Assembly (NCBI GenBank): GCA_041687095.1
Contig: JAWLCQ010000167.1
Span: 1-10,331 of the forward strand
DNA: 10,331 nucleotides
Direction of reading: 5' to 3'
Origin: JAWLCQ01 sp041687095
Lineage (GTDB): Bacteria > Planctomycetota > Phycisphaerae > SM23-33
Positions 6,238 to 10,331 of the stretch are shown one piece after another. The notes beneath the pieces are model-generated. The model was given only the letters and a program-made list of their open reading frames with translations. It had not been told where the DNA came from and did not search any database. The translations under genes and the position numbers were made by a program. Position 1 is the stretch's first letter, and each line of letters starts with the position of its first letter.

Positions 6238-6951
6238 ATGCGGGGACCCGCCACGGGCGCACTGGGAATCGCCGTCCTCCTGCTCACCGCCACCGCCGCT
6301 GTCGCACAGTACGACATCACGCTGCTGACCGACGAGGCCGACCTGCTGGCCGAACTGACCTTCGACGGGTACACCGGGGACCCCAACTCCTGGTCCGACA
6401 CCTGGAGCGGGCCCACCTGGGGGGGCACGACGTTCGTCACCACCTCCGTCTCCGTGAGCGAGACCGTCTTCGACTCCGAGGGCGACTTCGCCTCCGGGGA
6501 CGCCAACGCCGCCCTCGAGGGCACGGTCATCAACGCCGCTCACCGCCTCTCCGCCGTCGCCATCACCAACTGGGGCCGCACCTCCGCGCTCCTGATGCCC
6601 GAGCCCCACGCGCGGTCGGAGGTGCGACTGGTCTTCGAGGTGGGCCCCAACCCCGTGCCGCTCGAGGTCGGCGTGGTGCGCGCGGAGGGCCGCGGGGCGT
6701 ACTCGCTCTACGACCTCACCGCGGACGACTACGTGCTCAACCAGCCCGAGACCGTCGCGGCCCTGGACAGCGTCACACTGCAGCCCTCCCATCAATACCT
6801 GCTGCACTTCTACGCGGACATGGCGGGCGACGGGGAGGCGAGGGCGTACGCGGACTTCCACGGCACGATCCCGGAACCGGCGACGGCGACGATGCTGGCC
6901 CTGGGGGCGGGGCTGCTGCGGCGACGGCGGTTTCGAGGACCAGGCGGCTGA
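6238..6951 (+). CDS. Exported protein with PEP-type C-terminal sorting signal (237 aa)
   Basis: Residues 1-23 are a Sec signal peptide: a short basic start (MRG), a hydrophobic core (GIAVLLLTATAA) and an AVA-Q cleavage site near 23/24. The mature part (24-205) is acidic, rich in threonine, glycine and aromatic residues and looks beta-rich; I do not recognise a catalytic motif. The C terminus is IPEP (211-214), then a hydrophobic stretch (about 215-227) and an arginine cluster (RRRR, 228-231): the PEP-CTERM tripartite signal that exosortase-type enzymes process. No exosortase gene is in the window. Such proteins are abundant in planctomycetes and are thought to be surface or matrix proteins. 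The tail is short and ends in FRGPGG beyond the arginines, slightly longer than usual. It is a single-gene unit with a strong ribosome-binding site and a hairpin 34 bases past its stop. Confidence 0.85.
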   Translation: MRGPATGALGIAVLLLTATAAVAQYDITLLTDEADLLAELTFDGYTGDPNSWSDTWSGPTWGGTTFVTTSVSVSETVFDSEGDFASGDANAALEGTVINAAHRLSAVAITNWGRTSALLMPEPHARSEVRLVFEVGPNPVPLEVGVVRAEGRGAYSLYDLTADDYVLNQPETVAALDSVTLQPSHQYLLHFYADMAGDGEARAYADFHGTIPEPATATMLALGAGLLRRRRFRGPGG

Positions 6952-6984
6952 TGCGCATCCCCTTTGATCCATGCGCGGGTACCG

Positions 6985-7018
6985 TTCACGCCCGTCCGAA
7001 CCGCAGGAAGGGCGTGAA
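6985..7018 (+). terminator. Hairpin downstream of the PEP-tail gene
   Basis: TTCACGCCC (6985-6993) and GGGCGTGAA (7010-7018) are perfect 9-base complements around a 16-base loop, starting 34 bases after the stop codon. There is no U run after it, so it would be a U-less transcript end or an mRNA-stabilising stem. Position and perfect pairing are the only support. Confidence 0.4.
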
Positions 7019-7133
7019 GGACGGGGCATGTCGGCCCAGGCGAGCTTCCGGTTCCCTCTCCCCACCGACCCCTGTCTCTTTATCACATCTTCGCTGCCCC
7101 CTCCCGCCCACGCCGGGCTCGCCCGAAGCGCTC

Positions 7134-7187
7134 CCGCCCCCTCCCGGGCTTGTCCCGGGGGAGCGAAGGTTTCTAAGCTAGCCGGCG
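7134..7187 (-). repeat. CTTCGCTCC-type hairpin repeat, copy A (minus orientation)
   Basis: Read on the minus strand it gives GCCGGCTAGCTTAGAAACC followed by TTCGCTCC, then arms CCCCCGGG and CCCGGGAG around the loop ACAAG. Bases 7160-7186 are an exact 27-base inverted match to 7365-7391 of copy C. Confidence 0.9.
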
Positions 7188-7226
7188 CCCTGCCCCCTCT
7201 CCTCCTGCTGTTTCTTCTACTTTCCG
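7188..7226. other. Pyrimidine-rich arm
   Basis: A nearly pure C/T run between two minus-oriented hairpin repeats. Its complement resembles the purine-rich run at 7327-7360 on the other side of the array, so it forms part of a larger inverted arrangement. Confidence 0.6.
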
Positions 7227-7260
7227 CGCCCACCGGCTTCACGCCGGTGGAGCGAAGCTT
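7227..7260 (-). repeat. CTTCGCTCC-type hairpin repeat, copy D (minus orientation)
   Basis: On the plus strand CCACCGGC (7230-7237) and GCCGGTGG (7243-7250) form a perfect 8-bp stem with a 5-base loop, next to AGCGAAGCTT. On the minus strand this is the same order as the other copies (CTTCGCTCC, arm, 5-base loop, arm) but with different stem bases. Confidence 0.8.
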
Positions 7261-7282
7261 TCACGCCCTCGGAGCCCGCCTG

Positions 7283-7326
7283 AGCTTAGAAACCTTCGCT
7301 CCACCCGGACAAGCCGGGCGGGGGCG
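7283..7326 (+). repeat. CTTCGCTCC-type hairpin repeat, copy B
   Basis: AGCTTAGAAACCTTCGCTCC is followed by arms CCACCCGG and CCGGGCGG around the loop ACAAG, with one A-C mismatch. It is about 20 bases from copy D in the opposite orientation, marking the centre of the array. Confidence 0.88.
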
Positions 7327-7360
7327 AAAAGAAGCAAGGGAAGAAGAAGTGAAAGTGGAG
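7327..7360. other. Purine-rich arm
   Basis: An A/G-rich run between two plus-oriented hairpin repeats, the counterpart of the pyrimidine-rich run at 7188-7226. It has no coding signature. Confidence 0.6.
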
Positions 7361-7362
7361 CG

Positions 7363-7416
7363 CCGCCGGCTAGCTTAGAAACCTTCGCTCCGCCCGGGCA
7401 AGCCGGGCGGGGGCGG
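7363..7416 (+). repeat. CTTCGCTCC-type hairpin repeat, copy C
   Basis: Carries the GCCGGCTAGCTTAGAAACC flank and TTCGCTCC, then a perfect 8-bp stem CCGCCCGG / CCGGGCGG with loop GCAAG, then a G-rich tail. Exact 27-base inverted match to copy A. Confidence 0.9.
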
Positions 7417-7454
7417 CCTGCGTATCCAAGTCTTACGCCATTCGGAGCTGGTGC

Positions 7455-7486
7455 CGTGGTTTGCGGAGCGCAGCGGAGCAACCACG
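7455..7486. repeat. GGAGCGCAGCGGA-loop hairpin, copy 1
   Basis: Arms CGTGGTTTGC (7455-7464) and GCAACCACG (7478-7486) pair with a single bulged T around the 13-base loop GGAGCGCAGCGGA. The same loop occurs at 10268-10280 inside unrelated arms. It lies 39 bases past the comEC stop and might end that transcript, but no T tract accompanies it. Confidence 0.8.
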
Positions 7487-7524
7487 TCCAGTCGACACTG
7501 CCTACGAAGGGCTTGGGATGCGTT

Positions 7525-10053
7525 TCAGTGCATCGTCTCCACGGTCACCCCATGGCGTCCGAAGCGCAGGAGGATGTACCCGTTCGTCCGCGTGGTGTGG
7601 TAGCGGAAGCGGGTGGGGAGGTGGGCGTAGAACTCGCGGGCGGGGCGGGGGGCGCGGGCGGGGGGGCGGGGGTCGTGCATCCCGCTGACGAGGACGACCT
7701 CGGGGGCGACGGCGGCGACGAAGTCCGGCAGCGTGTCCATCCAGCCCCCGTGGTGTGGGAGGACCAGCACGTCGCTGCGCAGGGGAGTGGCGGCCGCCAG
7801 CAGCCGTCCCTGCGCCAGCGCCTCGGCATCCCCGGGCAGCAGCACGCCGCGCCCGTCGCACACCACCCGCAGGACGAGGGAGGTGTCGTTGACGTCGGCG
7901 GATTCGGGCAGATCGGGGGACGGGGCGAGCACCTCCACGCAGGTGCGGTCGTCGAGCGGCACGCGGTCGCCCGCGCGGAGGCGGACCACCTCCACCCCGC
8001 CATCCGCCAGCAGGGCCAGGAACGCGCGGTCCGCGTCGGTGGTGTCCCGCTCGACGCGGCCGAAGCGGTCGTTGAGGTACACGCGGCGGAGGCGGCCGGC
8101 CTCGATGGCGGGGCGCAGGGCGCTGTAGTGGTCGGTATTGGCGTGGGAGACGAAGGCGACGTCGGGGTGCGGGAGGGAGCGTGCCCGGAGGAACGGGGCC
8201 ACGATCCGCTCGTACGTCTGCGGGTGGGTCTGCGATCCGGCGTCGAGGAAGCAGCTCGCTCCGGACGGAGCGCGGAGGAGGGCGCACTGGCCGGCCCCGA
8301 CGTCGAGGAGGTGCAGTTCGGCGTCTGGGGGGGCGGGGGCGGGGAGCTGGGTGTACACCGTCCCCCCCGCCAGCACCACCACGGCTGCGGCGATGAGGGG
8401 GCGGGCGAACGGCACGTGCCGCCGCGCCACCACCGCCCCCAGCACCAGGTAGCACCCCAGGGCCCACAGGGGCGGCAGGGGGCGGAGTTCGATGCACAGG
8501 TGCGGGAGGTACTCCGTGAGGGCGACGGTGCGCCCGGTGAGGTCGGCCATCGCCGCCGACACCCGCGAGCACTGCCACGCCAGGTTGGGCGCCCCCATCT
8601 GCAGTCCCAGCGCCAGATACCCCGGGATCAGCGTGAGCGTCACCAGCGGCAGGAGCAGGAGGCTCAGCCCGGCCGCGTAGGGACTGAAGAGCCCGAAGTG
8701 GTACGCCACGAGGGGGACGGAGACGAGGTAGGCGGCGAGACTGGCGGTGACGGAGGCGATGGCGAAGTTGGCGGCGGTGGAGTGGATCCAGCGGCGGACG
8801 CGCTCGTCGTCGCGGAAGGCCAGCAGCCCGCGGTGATGCAGGTAGCGTCCGAACAGCCGCCGGCGGAGCGGTTCGTAGAGCACCAGCAGGCCCGCGACGA
8901 TAGCGAAGCTGAGTTGGAAGCCCGCCTGGAACAGTTGCAGCGGGTCGAGGGCCAGCAGCACCAGGGCGGCGGCGGCGAGGGCGTTGAGGGGGGAGTGGCG
9001 GCGGCGGAGCAGGACGGAGAGGCAGACGGCGGCGGCCATGACGGCCGAGCGGAGCAGCGGCGCCCGCGGGCTCGCCGTCAGCACGTACAGCGCCAGCACG
9101 CCCAGCACCAGCAGGGCGCAGCGGCGCGGCGGGAGGCCCAGGGCGCGGCACAGCCCGTAGACGAACATCAGGAAGATCCCCAGGTGCATCCCCGAGATGC
9201 TCAGCAGATGGGCCGTCCCCCCCCGCACCATCGTACGGTTCAGGGCGTCGATGGCGTCGCTCCGCTGCCCGATCACCAGCGCCGCCACCAGCGAAGCGCC
9301 CGGGGCGTCCTCCGCCCCCGGCGTTAGGGCGTCCCGCGCCCCCGTCCGCACCCGCCAGTACCAGCGAACGAGGGGGGGCATGGCGCCCCCGTCGAGCACG
9401 GTCACCCCCTCCACCCCGGGCACGGAGAGGCGGACGTAGCGGTGCTGCATGTGCTCGTGGGCCCGCCAGTCGAACTCGCCCGGGTTGTCGGGGCCCTCGA
9501 AGCGGCGCAGCCAGGAGCACAGCTCCACCCGCTGCCCCGGGACGAGCGTGCGCAGGGGCTCCTGCACGACCACGCGCGCCTGCCCCCGGGCGGGCAGATA
9601 CGAACCGTCGCGCCCCCGCACGGACTCGCAGTCCAGGAGGAACTCCGTCCGCGGGGGGCGGTAGTACGCCCACTCCCCGTCGAGCACCGACGAGCGGAGA
9701 ACCGGGAACGACGCCACCCGCCCCCGCACGGTGGCCAGGATGGGGGCGGGTCCGACGCAGGTGACGATGTCGTCGCGGGCGATGTGCTGGTGCGCGAGGG
9801 AGGCATGGACGGCCGCGAGGCCCAGCACCGCCGCCCCGGCAGCCACGCACCCCGCCCCGTGCCACCGCGGCACGGCCGCCAGGATCACCGCCCCCGCCAT
9901 CCCCAGAGCGGCGAGGAACGCCCACCCCCCCACCGGCAGCTCCAGGTACCGCCCGAGCACGATCCCCACCATCCCCAGCAGCGCGACGGGCACCAGCGGC
10001 GCCCGCTGCAGCACGACGCGAGGCGAACCATCCGCAGGGAGTGGGGGTTCCAT
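7525..10053 (-). CDS. comEC: ComEC/Rec2 DNA-uptake channel protein (842 aa)
   Basis: ComEC carries single-stranded DNA across the inner membrane during natural transformation. Three parts are seen in order: N-terminal membrane helices and a soluble DUF4131 region (about 20-215, including GQRVELCSWLRRF), the polytopic Competence domain (about 250-565, with HLLSISGMHLGIF at 282-294 and QAGFQLSF at 376-383), and a C-terminal metallo-beta-lactamase domain (about 578-842). The latter shows LDVGAGQ (583-589), SHANTDH (636-642), NDTSLVLR (722-729), LPGDAE (739-744) and LPHHG (765-769). The usual ComEC motif is HxDxDH; here the first aspartate is N639, so metal binding may be altered. The start is set at ATG 10053, since an upstream GTG at 10152 would add 33 residues without membrane character and would enter a repeat. 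Length fits the family. No comEA or other competence gene is in the window. Confidence 0.95.
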   Translation of the reverse strand: MEPPLPADGSPRVVLQRAPLVPVALLGMVGIVLGRYLELPVGGWAFLAALGMAGAVILAAVPRWHGAGCVAAGAAVLGLAAVHASLAHQHIARDDIVTCVGPAPILATVRGRVASFPVLRSSVLDGEWAYYRPPRTEFLLDCESVRGRDGSYLPARGQARVVVQEPLRTLVPGQRVELCSWLRRFEGPDNPGEFDWRAHEHMQHRYVRLSVPGVEGVTVLDGGAMPPLVRWYWRVRTGARDALTPGAEDAPGASLVAALVIGQRSDAIDALNRTMVRGGTAHLLSISGMHLGIFLMFVYGLCRALGLPPRRCALLVLGVLALYVLTASPRAPLLRSAVMAAAVCLSVLLRRRHSPLNALAAAALVLLALDPLQLFQAGFQLSFAIVAGLLVLYEPLRRRLFGRYLHHRGLLAFRDDERVRRWIHSTAANFAIASVTASLAAYLVSVPLVAYHFGLFSPYAAGLSLLLLPLVTLTLIPGYLALGLQMGAPNLAWQCSRVSAAMADLTGRTVALTEYLPHLCIELRPLPPLWALGCYLVLGAVVARRHVPFARPLIAAAVVVLAGGTVYTQLPAPAPPDAELHLLDVGAGQCALLRAPSGASCFLDAGSQTHPQTYERIVAPFLRARSLPHPDVAFVSHANTDHYSALRPAIEAGRLRRVYLNDRFGRVERDTTDADRAFLALLADGGVEVVRLRAGDRVPLDDRTCVEVLAPSPDLPESADVNDTSLVLRVVCDGRGVLLPGDAEALAQGRLLAAATPLRSDVLVLPHHGGWMDTLPDFVAAVAPEVVLVSGMHDPRPPARAPRPAREFYAHLPTRFRYHTTRTNGYILLRFGRHGVTVETMH

Positions 10054-10064
10054 GGTGGCTGCGG

Positions 10065-10094
10065 ATTGTAGCCCTTCCCCCCACACTCCGACAA
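10065..10094 (-). promoter_or_regulatory. Candidate promoter of comEC
   Basis: On the minus strand TTGTCG (10089-10094) and TACAAT (10065-10070) are 18 bases apart and match the sigma-70 hexamers at four and five of six positions. The ATG lies 11 bases after the -10 box, leaving a leader of only a few bases and no Shine-Dalgarno in it, as for der. Confidence 0.4.
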
Positions 10095-10154
10095 GGCTGT
10101 ACCGGGGCGAAGTAGCCCCCCGGACCCCGGTCGCATCGTGCGGGACATCCACGT

Positions 10155-10206
10155 CGAGATGTGTAGAACAACGGGGTCAGGAGCCCTCGTTGTTCCACAC
10201 ATCTCG
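10155..10206. repeat. Long hairpin repeat upstream of comEC
   Basis: Two 22-base arms (10155-10176 and 10185-10206) are complementary except for one A-C mismatch and one G-T wobble, with an 8-base loop. The first arm and loop match 93-118. It lies about 60 bases above the candidate comEC promoter and could end transcription arriving from either side, but without a T tract this is unproven. Confidence 0.85.
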
Positions 10207-10233
10207 GCGATCCTGCCGGGCGTCGGTCCGAAA

Positions 10234-10247
10234 GCCCCGACAGGGGC
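10234..10247. repeat. Short GCCCC-GACA-GGGGC hairpin, copy 1
   Basis: A perfect 5-bp stem with a GACA tetraloop, repeated at 10310-10323. The two copies flank the larger hairpin at 10260-10288, so the three form one composite unit. Confidence 0.75.
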
Positions 10248-10259
10248 GCGGGACAGTAG

Positions 10260-10288
10260 CCGGGGGTGGAGCGCAGCGGAACCCCCGG
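10260..10288. repeat. GGAGCGCAGCGGA-loop hairpin, copy 2
   Basis: Perfect 8-bp arms CCGGGGGT (10260-10267) and ACCCCCGG (10281-10288) enclose the loop GGAGCGCAGCGGA, identical to that at 7465-7477. I recall similar hairpins as very common between planctomycete genes; a role is not known to me. Confidence 0.85.
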
Positions 10289-10309
10289 AAGGCGGCTGCG
10301 TCCTTCAGA

Positions 10310-10323
10310 GCCCCGACAGGGGC
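10310..10323. repeat. Short GCCCC-GACA-GGGGC hairpin, copy 2
   Basis: Same 14 bases as 10234-10247, starting 22 bases after the GGAGCGCAGCGGA-loop hairpin ends. The stretch from 10207 to the window end has no gene. Confidence 0.75.
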
Positions 10324-10331
10324 GAGGGAGC

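Noticed and set aside
6952..7524. Small genes or a transposase remnant in the repeat-rich gap
   Set aside because: Open frames here run across several hairpin repeats and have no ribosome-binding site or motif; no transposase residues were recognised.
7456..9327. A 623-residue plus-strand open frame opposite comEC
   Set aside because: Low-complexity G/E/V/H/Q-rich translation without motifs, fully antisense to the ComEC coding frame.
10054..10152. GTG start giving ComEC 33 extra residues
   Set aside because: The extra residues have no membrane or domain character, the start codon touches the hairpin repeat, and a promoter-like sequence lies inside this stretch.
7502..10198. An 898-residue minus-strand open frame, longer than comEC itself
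   Set aside because: Arginine/proline/glycine-rich out-of-frame translation; the ComEC motifs all lie in the other minus-strand frame.

Overview
This is a GC-rich bacterial window of six protein genes separated by stretches crowded with hairpin repeats. The gene content suggests a planctomycete, perhaps of the Phycisphaerae type. The pointers are a very long GreA-family protein with a large N-terminal extension (a form I recall from the Planctomycetes-Chlamydiae group), a small secreted protein with a C-terminal PEP sorting tail, a Der GTPase whose second P-loop reads GKRNAGKS, and many GC-rich hairpin repeats between genes. The lineage is inferred, not proven.

Layout. Positions 1-512 hold no convincing gene. 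They are a patchwork of repeats: a CTTCGCTCC hairpin repeat, a half copy of a second hairpin, a perfect 20-bp palindrome, three arrays of a degenerate GGTTCCT heptamer and a 63-base REP-like hairpin. The last array runs into the stop codon of the GreA-type gene (513-2714, minus). Der (2885-4264, plus) is divergent from it. Convergent with der is a two-gene minus-strand operon (4292-5946): an XRE/ImmA-type HTH-metallopeptidase followed, with a TTGA overlap, by a DUF4411-type PIN protein. This is a typical predicted toxin-antitoxin pair and its base composition is visibly less GC-rich than der. A 291-base gap separates it from the divergent PEP-tail exported protein (6238-6951, plus). Positions 6952-7524 are a second repeat-rich stretch with a mirror-symmetric array of hairpins. 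ComEC (7525-10053, minus) fills most of the rest, and 10054-10331 holds its probable promoter and more hairpin repeats.

How the genes relate. GreA-type factor, Der and ComEC are housekeeping or broadly conserved functions (transcript cleavage at stalled RNA polymerase, 50S ribosome assembly, DNA uptake) and are not an obvious pathway. The toxin-antitoxin pair looks like an insertion between two ordinary chromosomal blocks. I see no large new multi-gene system. The most unusual signals are in the non-coding DNA: two hairpin families whose loop or flank is conserved while the stem arms change together, and a roughly 280-bp nested inverted arrangement of one of them.
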